Under the pieces are notes generated by a model. The model saw only the letters and a program-made list of their open reading frames with translations, was not told the origin of the DNA and did not search any database. The position numbers and the translations under genes are program-made. Below, one piece after another: positions 1-8,638 of a DNA stretch of 64,000 nucleotides (position 1 is the first letter of the stretch; each line of letters starts with the position of its first letter). Origin of the DNA: an uncultured Candidatus Melainabacteria bacterium (GTDB lineage: Bacteria > Cyanobacteriota > Vampirovibrionia > Gastranaerophilales > Gastranaerophilaceae); contig CAKVLL010000004.1 in the NCBI GenBank assembly GCA_934757255.1, forward strand, positions 37,409 to 101,408, read 5' to 3'.

Positions 1-963
1 AAAGCTGTTGAAAATGGAGAAATTAGTTTTGAATTTGGCTTAAAGCAAAAAGAAGTTAGTGCCTTAACTCAAAATGATGTTAACATGATGCTTGCTAATT
101 TGTCTAAAATCAAGGGGCAAATTAGTGCTACAGACGGTATAAATTTTGAAGATGGTATTGATGTAACTGAAGCGAAAACTTTAAGAACAAAATATGCGAA
201 TATGATTAGAAATTTTGAATTCGAATTTAAGAAAAATTATTTAAAATCACATTCAAAACAAGTTCCATTAAATATGATTTCAAAATATTCACAGGCACAT
301 AACATGTTAGAAACTCCAATTAATAACAAAATAGAATGGAGGAACCGTGAATACAGAAACGGTTTTGAAGGAAAAGTTGCCGATAAAGGTGTTAATTCTC
401 AATACACATCTGAGGCTTCTCAATTGCTAGCGAAAACTTCACAACAAATAGCGAAAGATAGAAATAGCGGAGGACATTGTTTGCAAGCAGTAAGAGATGC
501 AATGGTCGAAACTGCAATTATAAAAAATTCGGATAAACGCAAGGATCAAACAATTGGCGAATTTTCGGATTTCAATCAAGGAACGTCAAGAGGTGCTGTA
601 AGATTTTTCCTAGACCATCCAGAAGCTTTTGAAGAAGTTCGAATGGTAAAAGATGGAAATAATGCTCGTCAAATCAATAGCACTGATTTACCAAGTCTAC
701 CAGCGGGATATTTTGTATTATGGATTCCAGATGATGATTTCGTTAAAAATAGAGAAGTCGCAGAACCTGGACATATTTCAATCACAAATGGTTATGGTCA
801 AGCTTACGCTGATGAAACTGATAACCTTGATTGGGGTAACTACAGAGGACTCGGAGTCGATAAGAAAGATGCCAGTGGCAAAGGTGAACATGGTACGTTT
901 AGGGTATTTAGACTTACTAATAAATGGAAAGTTGAAAATGGCAAATTAAAATTTAATAGCTAA
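1..963 (+). CDS. 3' end of a gene; C-terminal Cys/His/Asp peptidase-like domain
   Basis: The frame is open from the first base of the window, so the true start lies upstream; the first internal ATG is at 85. Numbered from the window edge, the product has a helical, charged first part and then a globular end with Cys160 in GGHC, His258 in PGHISI and Asp271 in YADETD. That order and spacing of Cys, Gly-His-(I/V)-x-(I/V) and Asp is typical of papain-like NlpC/P60 or CHAP cysteine peptidases and amidases, but I do not recognise a specific family, so enzymatic function is inference. No signal peptide or membrane segment is visible in this part. The gene is convergent with the MarR gene, two bases away. 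It may be the end of a large modular protein like the one at the other edge of the window. Confidence 0.6.
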   Translation, partial: KAVENGEISFEFGLKQKEVSALTQNDVNMMLANLSKIKGQISATDGINFEDGIDVTEAKTLRTKYANMIRNFEFEFKKNYLKSHSKQVPLNMISKYSQAHNMLETPINNKIEWRNREYRNGFEGKVADKGVNSQYTSEASQLLAKTSQQIAKDRNSGGHCLQAVRDAMVETAIIKNSDKRKDQTIGEFSDFNQGTSRGAVRFFLDHPEAFEEVRMVKDGNNARQINSTDLPSLPAGYFVLWIPDDDFVKNREVAEPGHISITNGYGQAYADETDNLDWGNYRGLGVDKKDASGKGEHGTFRVFRLTNKWKVENGKLKFNS

Positions 964-965
964 AT

Positions 966-1472
966 TTAGTCAAATGTAACATCTACACCATCAGTTATAA
1001 TATCTTTAATTTCATTTAAATAACTAACTAGCTTTTCATCTTTACCATTAAAAAAATTCGTCATATTTACAAAATTTTTATCTAATTCCTCGCAAATAAT
1101 ATCATATATTTGCATGCCGGCTTTAGTTAAAGCAGTTTTTCGAATCTGACGTCCATTTTTTGTTTCATTAGTACGGATAATTAATTCTTTCTCTTCTAAA
1201 GAATTAAGCATCTGAGTAATATGCGCTCTACCTTTCAAAAGAAGCCTTGCAAGTTCTATTTGAGAGATTTCAGGACTTCTTACGATTGTATCCATAACAC
1301 AAAATTCGCCTTGAGTAACGCCAATATTTGCAAATTTCTTTCTAAAAATTTGCATAAAATAACGCTCACAAATTTTTGCCGTACACTCTATTTTAAAAAG
1401 TGGACTATCCACATAATGATACTTTATTCCCATAGATTGATTATATACCAAACTATGTTTTACGTAAATCAT
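966..1472 (-). CDS. MarR-family transcriptional regulator
   Basis: 168 residues, the usual MarR length. A helical dimerisation arm (about 20-45) leads into a winged helix-turn-helix (about 50-115, with GVTQGEFCVMDTIVR, QIELARLLL, ITQMLNSLEEKELI and the wing TNETKNGRQIRKTALT). MarR proteins usually bind a palindrome near their own promoter and release it on binding a small ligand. The first ATG (1472) has no clear Shine-Dalgarno; an internal ATG at residue 14 (1433) is an alternative start. It lies 17 bp downstream of the GH13 gene on the same strand and is probably co-transcribed with it. The target genes cannot be told from sequence. Confidence 0.85.
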   Translation of the reverse strand: MIYVKHSLVYNQSMGIKYHYVDSPLFKIECTAKICERYFMQIFRKKFANIGVTQGEFCVMDTIVRSPEISQIELARLLLKGRAHITQMLNSLEEKELIIRTNETKNGRQIRKTALTKAGMQIYDIICEELDKNFVNMTNFFNGKDEKLVSYLNEIKDIITDGVDVTFD

Positions 1473-1489
1473 TAAATTATAGATAAACT

Positions 1490-3739
1490 TTAGTCAATCT
1501 TTTTTAAAACTACTATACTATTTGGCGCCATAGATAGATTTTGATTAAGGTTAGTAATATCTTTTCTTCCCTTATTCATATAACCCATTCCGCCGTATTT
1601 TTCGTCATCACTATTTAAGATTTCTTCCCATTTACCTTTTGGAAAGTTGAAATAACTGTAATTCTTGTCCATAAAACCATTTCCAAAATGTTTTAAGATT
1701 AACAATTCTTCATCATCGTATTTTAAAGTATGAATGTGTACATTGTGGTTATGATCTTTGTATGTTGAATTAATTTCACCTTCTGCCACTGCAGGATAAT
1801 TATCTAGCAAATCTCTTAAATCTTTATTAAAGGCTTGTAATTGTTTCGGTGTATTTTTAAATATACCTTGATATTCAACTCTACCTACAACTGAATCCGG
1901 ACGAGCAACTTCCTCTAAAGTATCGTACCCCTTTTCTGCTGTCCAATTTGCATTCGGATATTTTTCTCTTTCTAATTTTGTGCCGGATAATTCTCTAAAG
2001 AATTTGAAGTGTGATAAATCACCTTCATCATCGCCTTGGAAAAACATTTTTGGTCCCGGAGTTGTCATGAAAGTTCCTGTAAGCAACTTCTGTTTCGCAA
2101 TTGCAGTCTTGAATGTGTTAATTAAATCTTTTTTTGAAATAAATTTTGTTATGCCACATTCTCTTTCAGCTTGCTCTAACTCTTTGTCTGACATATCTCC
2201 AAAATTCTTAGACACAATTAATTCGCACAATTTTTGTGCAGCTTGAGCAGCTCTCTGTCCTTTTTCTCCATCATGAATTCCATTTACGGCAGAAAATAAA
2301 TAAAAATGTCTTACTAAATATTTAGGCAAGAAGCGAGTTCCGTCCTCATTACCAATCTCATCATGGCTGTATGCATACTTCACTCTAAAATGAGAACTCT
2401 TTAAAAACCATTCGACATCATCCAATCTGCTTGGATTTGAATCTATTACAGCTTTTGAAATCGCGTCTTTATATTCAGAATCCCATTCGCTATCAAAACC
2501 AATACTTCTAGGAGAAGTATTATCACGATATGCAATATTATCGTCAATTCTGTTTATTTCTTGTTCATGCGACATATCAGGATTTTTGTAATAACTTGTT
2601 ATTTCATGTCTTTTATGCATATGGTCTTCTGCAATCAAAAATACGTCAGGATTATGGTTATTTACTTCCAGAGCAATTTCTCTCAATAAATAATCTGAAC
2701 CTGTATAGTTAGGATTTGTAAGGTCAAATCTTAAGCCATCAACTTTGAACTCATTTGCCCACCATAAGGCTGCATTTGTCATCCAATCTCTAACGTATCT
2801 ACTGTTTTCGCCTTCATAATTTAATAAATTACCAAACTCACCAGAACCTTTAATATAAGGTCCTGTCTGTGAAAGATAATCACCATCTGGTCCCATGTGA
2901 TTTGGCACCATATCCATAATTACGTTTAAGCCTTTTCCGTGGATATAGTCTACTAATTCTTTTAATTTATCAGGACCGCCCATATTTTCATTTGCAGCAA
3001 ATTTATCAACGCCATCGTATCCCCATTGTTTTGAAAATGTATTTTCAACCGGCATTAATTCGATTGCTGTTGCAAACCCTTTTGAAGCTATTTTATCAAT
3101 TCTTGCTTTTGCTCCTTCAAAAGTACCTTCTTTTGATAGAGTTGGTACATTAACTTCTTCAATAATTAATTTATCCAATCCTCTTAAGCTTTTATCAGGT
3201 TGTCTGACAATTCGTTTTGTATTACTTTTATCAAACCAATCCAAATTTTTCCACTGGTATCCACCTTGATTGTATACGGAACTCCAACCCAAAACATTTT
3301 CTTGTTTTTTTGCGTATGGATCTTTTACCAAATTGACATCATTGTCTTTTGTTACAACTACAAATCTATATTTATCTCCAGGTTTTGCATCAATATCATC
3401 TGCTGTAAAAACACCATTACCTTTATTTTCCATTGGATAAACTTCGGAATCCTTATTAATGGAAGAAACTGCAAAAGCGCCTGCTCCTGCCGTAAAAACA
3501 CTTACCAATCTATCTCTAATATTGCCTAACTTTGCATCGAATTTATTTGCTACTTCTACAAAAACAGCTTTAGCGTCAGGAAAAGAAAACAGTTTAAAAT
3601 TAGTTTTTCCTGTTTCTTTAAAATAATTTGCCCCCCAACTTACATGCTCCGACCAATTTCTTTGAAAAGTCGGTCTTGTCTGATTGTTTTGTAAGTACTG
3701 TTTTCTTTGAATCCCTGAATTAATTTTCTCTATTCTCAT
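1490..3739 (-). CDS. GH13 alpha-glucan enzyme, TreZ/branching-enzyme-like
   Basis: 749 residues. An N-terminal CBM48-like beta domain (about 45-145) precedes the GH13 barrel. All four GH13 motifs are present: DMVPNH (276-281), GLRFD with nucleophile Asp339, IAED with acid/base Glu371, and SHDE with Asp460. The stretch WGYDGV, followed by the NHMGPDGDYL and WWANEFKVDGLRFD segments, resembles maltooligosyl-trehalose trehalohydrolase (TreZ) more than classical branching enzyme, but no treY is nearby and the exact substrate is open. A helical insertion follows region IV. There is no signal peptide; instead the first 30 residues are polar and carry PTFQRN, a version of the N-terminal tag seen on other proteins here. 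AGGAGA lies just before the ATG. The protein is probably cytoplasmic and acts on storage glucan. Confidence 0.8.
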   Translation of the reverse strand: MRIEKINSGIQRKQYLQNNQTRPTFQRNWSEHVSWGANYFKETGKTNFKLFSFPDAKAVFVEVANKFDAKLGNIRDRLVSVFTAGAGAFAVSSINKDSEVYPMENKGNGVFTADDIDAKPGDKYRFVVVTKDNDVNLVKDPYAKKQENVLGWSSVYNQGGYQWKNLDWFDKSNTKRIVRQPDKSLRGLDKLIIEEVNVPTLSKEGTFEGAKARIDKIASKGFATAIELMPVENTFSKQWGYDGVDKFAANENMGGPDKLKELVDYIHGKGLNVIMDMVPNHMGPDGDYLSQTGPYIKGSGEFGNLLNYEGENSRYVRDWMTNAALWWANEFKVDGLRFDLTNPNYTGSDYLLREIALEVNNHNPDVFLIAEDHMHKRHEITSYYKNPDMSHEQEINRIDDNIAYRDNTSPRSIGFDSEWDSEYKDAISKAVIDSNPSRLDDVEWFLKSSHFRVKYAYSHDEIGNEDGTRFLPKYLVRHFYLFSAVNGIHDGEKGQRAAQAAQKLCELIVSKNFGDMSDKELEQAERECGITKFISKKDLINTFKTAIAKQKLLTGTFMTTPGPKMFFQGDDEGDLSHFKFFRELSGTKLEREKYPNANWTAEKGYDTLEEVARPDSVVGRVEYQGIFKNTPKQLQAFNKDLRDLLDNYPAVAEGEINSTYKDHNHNVHIHTLKYDDEELLILKHFGNGFMDKNYSYFNFPKGKWEEILNSDDEKYGGMGYMNKGRKDITNLNQNLSMAPNSIVVLKKID

Positions 3740-3786
3740 TTTTTCTCCTAATACACACTTATTTGTTTTTTGTTCTGTTTTTATTT

Positions 3787-3805
3787 GTTGGGCTGAAAGC
3801 CCAAC
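3787..3805. repeat. GTTGGGCT/AGCCCAAC hairpin
   Basis: A perfect 8-bp inverted repeat (3787-3794 and 3798-3805) with a three-base loop, followed by CTACC. A related fragment, AGCCAACCTACA, occurs at about 53749-53760. It lies between the convergently spaced GH13 start and era end and has no T-tract, so it looks like a dispersed palindromic repeat rather than a terminator. Confidence 0.6.
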
Positions 3806-3828
3806 CTACCTTTGTTTTAAGGGATGAA

Positions 3829-3850
3829 CCCTCACCCAAATTTCTAAATT
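3829..3850 (+). repeat. truncated copy of the CCCTCACCC...TTTCTAA repeat
   Basis: CCCTCACCCAAATTTCTAAATT matches the left half of the two fuller elements at 15790-15856 and 16853-16921. The right arm is missing here. Confidence 0.55.
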
Positions 3851-3886
3851 AAGTAATGAAACAAAAACTCGTAAAAATTTTTTTTG

Positions 3887-4786
3887 CTACTCTTTTTCGG
3901 ATTTGTAACCAAAATTCTTTAGAATTTTATCTTTCTTTCTCCAATCCTTTTCTACCTTCACTTCCAAGCCTAAAAAGACTTTCTTTTCAACAATATTTTC
4001 TAATTCCAAGCGAGCATCAGTTCCGATTTTCTTAAGCAAATTGCCACCTTTTCCAATCAAAATTCCCTTTTGGCTTTTTTGTTCACAAAATATTGTCGCA
4101 TAAATTCTATCAATATCTTCTTTTTCTTCATATTTTTCAACTTTGATTGCAACTGAATGCGGAATCTCGTCCTGCGTATTCAAAAGCACTTTTTCACGAA
4201 TAATTTCTTCGGCTACAGAACGCATATTTTCTTCAGTTACAACATCTTCAGGGTATAAATACTCTCCATCTGGAAGTTTTTTGAAGATATTTGAAAGAAG
4301 TGTATCTTTGTTTCTGCCGGTTTTTGCCGAAATTCTTACAACAGGAATGTTTTCTTCAAATAACATCTTGTAAGAAATTAAATTTTCTTCAACTTTTTCG
4401 GTCTTTTTAACTTTATCTACTTTATTCATAACAAGCACTACTGGAATTTTACATTGTTTTAAAATATTTTCCACTATCCACTTGTCACCCTTTCCTGCCG
4501 GTTCTGTACCATCAACCAAAAATAAAACTAAATCCGCATCAGGAACTGCAACTTTTGCCTCATCAAGCAAAAATTCGCCAAGCTTATTTAAAGGTCTATG
4601 TACTCCAGGAGTATCAACAAAAATAATTTGTCCTCTATCTTCGGTTAAAATACCTTTGATACGTTTTCTTGTTGTTTGCGCCTTATCTGTTGTTATTACA
4701 ATCTTTTGTCCTAAAATTTGGTTCAAAAGAGTTGACTTCCCCACATTAGGACGCCCTAATATTGCTACAAATCCACACTTCTTCAT
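3887..4786 (-). CDS. era: GTPase Era
   Basis: 299 residues from the ATG at 4786, the usual Era length. A longer frame upstream (to 4984) adds a hydrophobic, Phe/Leu-rich stretch not found in Era, and I reject it. The G1 motif GRPNVGKST is at residues 11-19, with G3 DTPG and G4 NKVD, followed by the C-terminal KH domain with GILIGKGGNLLKKIG. Era binds the 3' end of 16S rRNA and acts as a checkpoint in 30S subunit assembly at the membrane. It appears monocistronic here; the recX, ybeY or rnc neighbours common elsewhere are absent. Confidence 0.96.
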   Translation of the reverse strand: MKKCGFVAILGRPNVGKSTLLNQILGQKIVITTDKAQTTRKRIKGILTEDRGQIIFVDTPGVHRPLNKLGEFLLDEAKVAVPDADLVLFLVDGTEPAGKGDKWIVENILKQCKIPVVLVMNKVDKVKKTEKVEENLISYKMLFEENIPVVRISAKTGRNKDTLLSNIFKKLPDGEYLYPEDVVTEENMRSVAEEIIREKVLLNTQDEIPHSVAIKVEKYEEKEDIDRIYATIFCEQKSQKGILIGKGGNLLKKIGTDARLELENIVEKKVFLGLEVKVEKDWRKKDKILKNFGYKSEKE

Positions 4787-5081
4787 ACCACTTAAGTATA
4801 TCAAAAACATAATAAGACATGTAAAATGTAAAGTTTTGTAACAATTTAGTAAGTTTAAAAACAAATAAAAACCGAGCGAAAAGAGTATAACTTTAAATAA
4901 ATATGTACTTAAAAGAGAAAAAAATATCTTATTGGCAAAAAAATTTTTACAGAAAAATAAAAAAATCTTTACATCGCGAAACATTTTGATTCATTTTTAA
5001 AGTTTTATGTTACATTATAAAAAGGAAATCCGTTATGGGGAATTAAGTTAGACTATCACAGATTATTATAGGAGAAATTTG

Positions 5082-5699
5082 ATGCCTAATTATTTGACTA
5101 AGGAAGAGATAAGACAGTGGAGAGGTTCTTTGGAAAAAATTACGCTGGAAGAATTTGCAGCTAGATTAGGAAAAGAGGTAGAAGAGAGTAAGCCGACTAA
5201 TGACGTTGTAGATATAGTTATGTCTAAAGGCACATCTTCTAGCAATACTACTAAAAAAAGTAATAATAATGAAAGCTTTTCAAAAATTGCAGAACGCGCT
5301 TTTGAAAGAGAAAGACAAATTTCACATACACCATTTTCAGTAAGAAAAAGAGAACTGAAGATCCAAAAAGAAGAAACAGTTGTACAACCTGAACCTAAAA
5401 AGAAAGATGTTAAACCGGTTGCAAAGAAAGTTGAAACGGTTCTTGAAAAAGTTGAAGAAGTAACAACTTCTAAAAAAGATGTTCAAATTATACTAAAAAA
5501 ATCTTTAACAGATAGAGAACAAATGGTTTTTGAATATTTACTTAACAATGTTGGTAAAACTGTTTTTGCAAAAGATTTGGCTACGCTATTAGATTTACCT
5601 AGAGATTATGTATATAAATATATAAAAAATTTAAGAGCAAAAATTGAAGGCGACAAGCTTATAAATGTTCCTTCTGGCGGTTTTATGTTAACAGAATAA
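5082..5699 (+). CDS. winged-helix protein with charged linker
   Basis: 205 residues from the ATG at 5082; TAGGAGA sits 6 nt before it. A TTG three bases earlier is in frame but too close to the Shine-Dalgarno. The N-terminus (YLTKEEIRQWRGSLEKITLEEFAARLG, about 3-30) is helical and may be a protein-contact segment. A long Lys/Glu/Val-rich low-complexity linker (about 45-140) follows. The C-terminal 65 residues (LTDREQMVFEYLL, KDLATLLDLPRDYVYKYIKNLRAKIEG, NVPSGGFML) form an OmpR/PhoB-type winged helix without a receiver domain. This suggests a DNA-binding protein, possibly structural or regulatory. The DUF262-like gene follows after 16 bp and is probably co-transcribed. Confidence 0.65.
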   Translation: MPNYLTKEEIRQWRGSLEKITLEEFAARLGKEVEESKPTNDVVDIVMSKGTSSSNTTKKSNNNESFSKIAERAFERERQISHTPFSVRKRELKIQKEETVVQPEPKKKDVKPVAKKVETVLEKVEEVTTSKKDVQIILKKSLTDREQMVFEYLLNNVGKTVFAKDLATLLDLPRDYVYKYIKNLRAKIEGDKLINVPSGGFMLTE

Positions 5700-5715
5700 T
5701 TTATCGACTAAAAGA

Positions 5716-6807
5716 ATGAAAGTTGTTAATTTACTTGAATTTATTAATAATACACACAGTTTGAACACTTTAAATTATGCAAAGTGTTCAAATAATCTTG
5801 TCAACTTTTTAGACTTAATGACTGAAGATGAACAATTTACACAAAGAATTGATTTAGGAATCATCTATGTTGAACAGAAAAGTATTGACCAATACACAAT
5901 AGTTGATGGATTAAATAGAATACTTTCGCTATCCTTGTTGTTACATGCGGTTTGCGAATGCTACAAAAAAACAACAGCCCAAAATGAAAAAGCTATTAGG
6001 ACAATAAGAAAAAAATATTTGATAAGTGGAGGAAAATCAAAATTACGTTTGAATGACAAAGAAAACGAGATTTTCAACAAAATTATCAATGGAGAACGTT
6101 TGTCCGGTCATGAGAAAGCAACTCCAATGTTCAAGTTGTTGCATAATTTTTGGACACAAATAAAAGAAGAAAAGCTTCAAGCCGCAAAAATTTTTACAAT
6201 GCTAAAAAAAATCGAAGTAGTTTTAGTTGAAACCGACAATGTTTCGAAGAGAAATCTTTATTACAAACTAAACTCCGGAAGAAAATTAAATCAACTTGCT
6301 TTTATAGAAGATTTTCTTAAAGAAAATGGAGTTGAAAATATTTGGACAGAAATTCGTAACAAGTATTTTCCTCAAGATGATGATTTAGTATCATTTTTGA
6401 AAGATTTTTTTGTGACAAAATTCAATTACAAAAAATTCAAACAAGAACGCTTGTATGAATCATTTGTGAATTACTTTGAGACTATGATGCAATATATGCC
6501 GGAAGATGTTTTGATGCAAAAGATGAAACATTCTGCAGCACTGTATTACAACATAATTAATGTAAATGTTCAAAATGATGATATTAAACAAGCACTTATA
6601 AGAATTAAAATGCATTCAGGTGAAGATACATACGCATATATTCTAAATATTTACGAAGATTTTTATGATAATAATATCTCTGAAACAACTTTTATTGAAA
6701 TATTAAACACAATCGACGAATACCTAAAAAATAGACTAGAATCAGGCAAAAATATTGAATTCAATGAATTGATACAATATCTGAATGCGTTTATTACTTG
6801 TAAATAA
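5716..6807 (+). CDS. divergent DUF262 (GmrS/ParB-fold) family protein
   Basis: 363 residues. The N-terminal part has the DUF262 hallmark in altered form: TIVDGLNRILSLSLLLHA, where most members read (V/I)DGQQRLTTL. A second hallmark is near-canonical: LYYKLNSGRKLNQLAFIEDFLKEN, compared with FxxLNxxGxxLxxxDLxKN. DUF262 proteins include the GmrS part of type IV restriction systems and many defence proteins, in which the DGQQR loop is linked to NTP binding. No DUF1524 HNH end (GmrD) is seen here; the C-terminus is helical. It lies downstream of the winged-helix gene with no strong Shine-Dalgarno of its own, so translational coupling is likely. Function is unknown. Confidence 0.6.
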   Translation: MKVVNLLEFINNTHSLNTLNYAKCSNNLVNFLDLMTEDEQFTQRIDLGIIYVEQKSIDQYTIVDGLNRILSLSLLLHAVCECYKKTTAQNEKAIRTIRKKYLISGGKSKLRLNDKENEIFNKIINGERLSGHEKATPMFKLLHNFWTQIKEEKLQAAKIFTMLKKIEVVLVETDNVSKRNLYYKLNSGRKLNQLAFIEDFLKENGVENIWTEIRNKYFPQDDDLVSFLKDFFVTKFNYKKFKQERLYESFVNYFETMMQYMPEDVLMQKMKHSAALYYNIINVNVQNDDIKQALIRIKMHSGEDTYAYILNIYEDFYDNNISETTFIEILNTIDEYLKNRLESGKNIEFNELIQYLNAFITCK

Positions 6808-7038
6808 GTTTTTTATTAATTACTATAAATTCAATATTGAACGTATTTTATTGAAATTATATCATCAACTTGTTATACATTTTATTTTTCTTTGTTCAAC
6901 AGAATTATCAACTTCAACTTTTAATTTTAACATTTTTTAATATTATTAATTTTTGTAAAATGATAATGAAAAATAGGCAAATTTAAAGCTTTTGACGTTT
7001 TATAGATAACGTAGTGTAGTAAATAAGAAAGGCTTATT

Positions 7039-8397
7039 ATGAACGTAAATGGTATAAATTACAATAATTATGATGGTAATAATTATCGTGCAAAGAATAT
7101 ACACAATAAGGTTGCAGACAATAACGTATTAAAGATTTCCTATCCACAAAATAATTCATCTGTTAATTTTAAAGGATTTAATATTTTTAAGAAGATTTTT
7201 AGACCAAAACCAAGTATTAACACTGAAAAAGTTATAAATGATATAACTGAAAAATTGCAGACCAAAGTTCAAATTCCCCAAATGGACTTACAAAATCCAT
7301 CTACACTAATTGCTATGTTTGGTGGCTCATTGGGTGTAATGGTTGCCATGCAAGATACGGATAAAGCACAGACTACGGTAAAAAAGGCAATAGAAGCAAG
7401 AAATGAAATAATAAAAAATTATAATGATAAAAACAAACCAAGCATTGAAGAATTAATTATTTCATTACCAAAAAGTGAAAAAATTAAACTTCCTAATAGT
7501 GAAATAGTTCTGGCAAGTGATTATATTAAAAACAATTCAGGAGAATTTATAAAGAAACAAGATAGAGATTACACAATTTTATGTTTAGATGAAAATGCAG
7601 ATTTTGATTTAGTCAAGCATTTTATTCCTGATGTTACTGTCGATGAAATGAACGGCGAATTTCAAACGCGTGGATATTATCCTGTAACAATAAAAAATAA
7701 TAAATTCTTGAAATTGTCAAAAGATGATAATGAAAAAACTATTGTTATCTCAGTATTAAAAAAATGCCCTGACGGGGATTATTACACAAAATCATCAGAC
7801 GGCAAATTACAAAAGATCAATTGTCAAAAACTTCGTCCGGGTGATGAAATTAAAGTAGCGGATGAAATTCCAGTAAGATTTGCAGTTTTGCCAAAAGGTA
7901 CAGTTATTATAAATGAAAACAATGAAAGAACATTAAAAAATTCTAAAATATTAATCTATAATTATAACAATGATTACCAAATTAGGGACATTGATGAATT
8001 TGTAGAAAATTCTTCCTTAGATTTTACAAATGATAAATCTAAAAATCTTTTTGAACAAATAAAAGATAATCGAGCAAAAGAAATTGAGAATATTGTGGCA
8101 GAAGAAGAAAATAAACCTATAAGATTTACTTTCAGAGAATATTATAACGACCCATCAGCGGTTGGAGAATACAGGGAAATGCCTCAAGAAAGAAAAGAAA
8201 AAATAATGAAAGCATATAATACAGCGCTAGAGGAAAATCCTGCATTAAAAAAATATAAAGATGTTGATATTGTATTCTCAAATTGGTATAAATTGAATAT
8301 TAAACTGAGTGGTACCGGAAAAGAAATAGAAGTGGACGATTTAGACAATTACATTAAAGATGGAGAAGTACACTTAAATTTGCAAGATATCAAATAA
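7039..8397 (+). CDS. tagged orphan protein, unknown function
   Basis: 452 residues; I recognise no family. The first 40 residues are Asn-rich and polar, followed by VNFKGF (42-47), the clearest example of the short F(K/R)G tag found near the start of several unrelated proteins in this window. A small hydrophobic Gly/Ala segment (LIAMFGGSLGVMVAMQ, about 90-105) may be one membrane-interacting helix. The rest is mixed alpha/beta and rich in Lys, Asp and Asn, with no catalytic pattern I can name. There is no classical signal peptide. AGAAAGG lies 7 nt before the ATG, and the gene appears to be a single transcription unit preceded by a 231-bp AT-rich gap. Confidence 0.6.
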   Translation: MNVNGINYNNYDGNNYRAKNIHNKVADNNVLKISYPQNNSSVNFKGFNIFKKIFRPKPSINTEKVINDITEKLQTKVQIPQMDLQNPSTLIAMFGGSLGVMVAMQDTDKAQTTVKKAIEARNEIIKNYNDKNKPSIEELIISLPKSEKIKLPNSEIVLASDYIKNNSGEFIKKQDRDYTILCLDENADFDLVKHFIPDVTVDEMNGEFQTRGYYPVTIKNNKFLKLSKDDNEKTIVISVLKKCPDGDYYTKSSDGKLQKINCQKLRPGDEIKVADEIPVRFAVLPKGTVIINENNERTLKNSKILIYNYNNDYQIRDIDEFVENSSLDFTNDKSKNLFEQIKDNRAKEIENIVAEEENKPIRFTFREYYNDPSAVGEYREMPQERKEKIMKAYNTALEENPALKKYKDVDIVFSNWYKLNIKLSGTGKEIEVDDLDNYIKDGEVHLNLQDIK

Positions 8398-8464
8398 GAT
8401 TTATCAAATTTTAAAAACAAGTAGTATTGTTATGGTACAATTTTTGCACTATTAATTTAGACTG

Positions 8465-8559
8465 TGGTTTGCTTTGTCACTCTCGTTCCTTGCAATGACT
8501 TGGCGTAAGACTACCGGTTGGGCGTCATTGTGAGGTGCGATTAGCACCGAAACAATCCA
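8465..8559. repeat. imperfect inverted repeat of the GTCATTGCGAG type
   Basis: The left arm (8465-8499, ending GCAATGAC) and right arm (8524-8559, starting GTCATTGTGAG and ending CAATCCA) are imperfect reverse complements, around a 24-nt centre. A half-copy, GTCATTGCGAGC...GGCAATCT, lies at 15740-15772. This resembles widespread MITE-like intergenic palindromes. It lies between the convergent ends of the orphan gene and the tolC-like gene. Confidence 0.6.
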
Positions 8560-8638
8560 GCCTTTTAATAACTATTTTTATTGTATTAAATAATTATTAT
8601 GGATAATAATGCTATCCATGGAGGTTGTTTGCATTATC

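Noticed and set aside
653..949. 98-codon frame inside the first gene
   Set aside because: It is an out-of-frame shadow of the partial gene; composition is hydrophobic and Met/Ile-rich without Shine-Dalgarno or recognisable domain.
4787..4984. 66-residue hydrophobic N-terminal extension of Era
   Set aside because: It is Phe/Leu/Lys-rich read-through of AT-rich upstream DNA. Era starts at the ATG at 4786, giving the normal length.
5079..5081. TTG start for the winged-helix gene
   Set aside because: Only three bases separate it from the GGAGA; the ATG right after it has proper spacing.
8398..8638. Insertion sequence in the gap before the tolC-like gene
   Set aside because: The gap has an imperfect palindrome but no transposase and no room for one.
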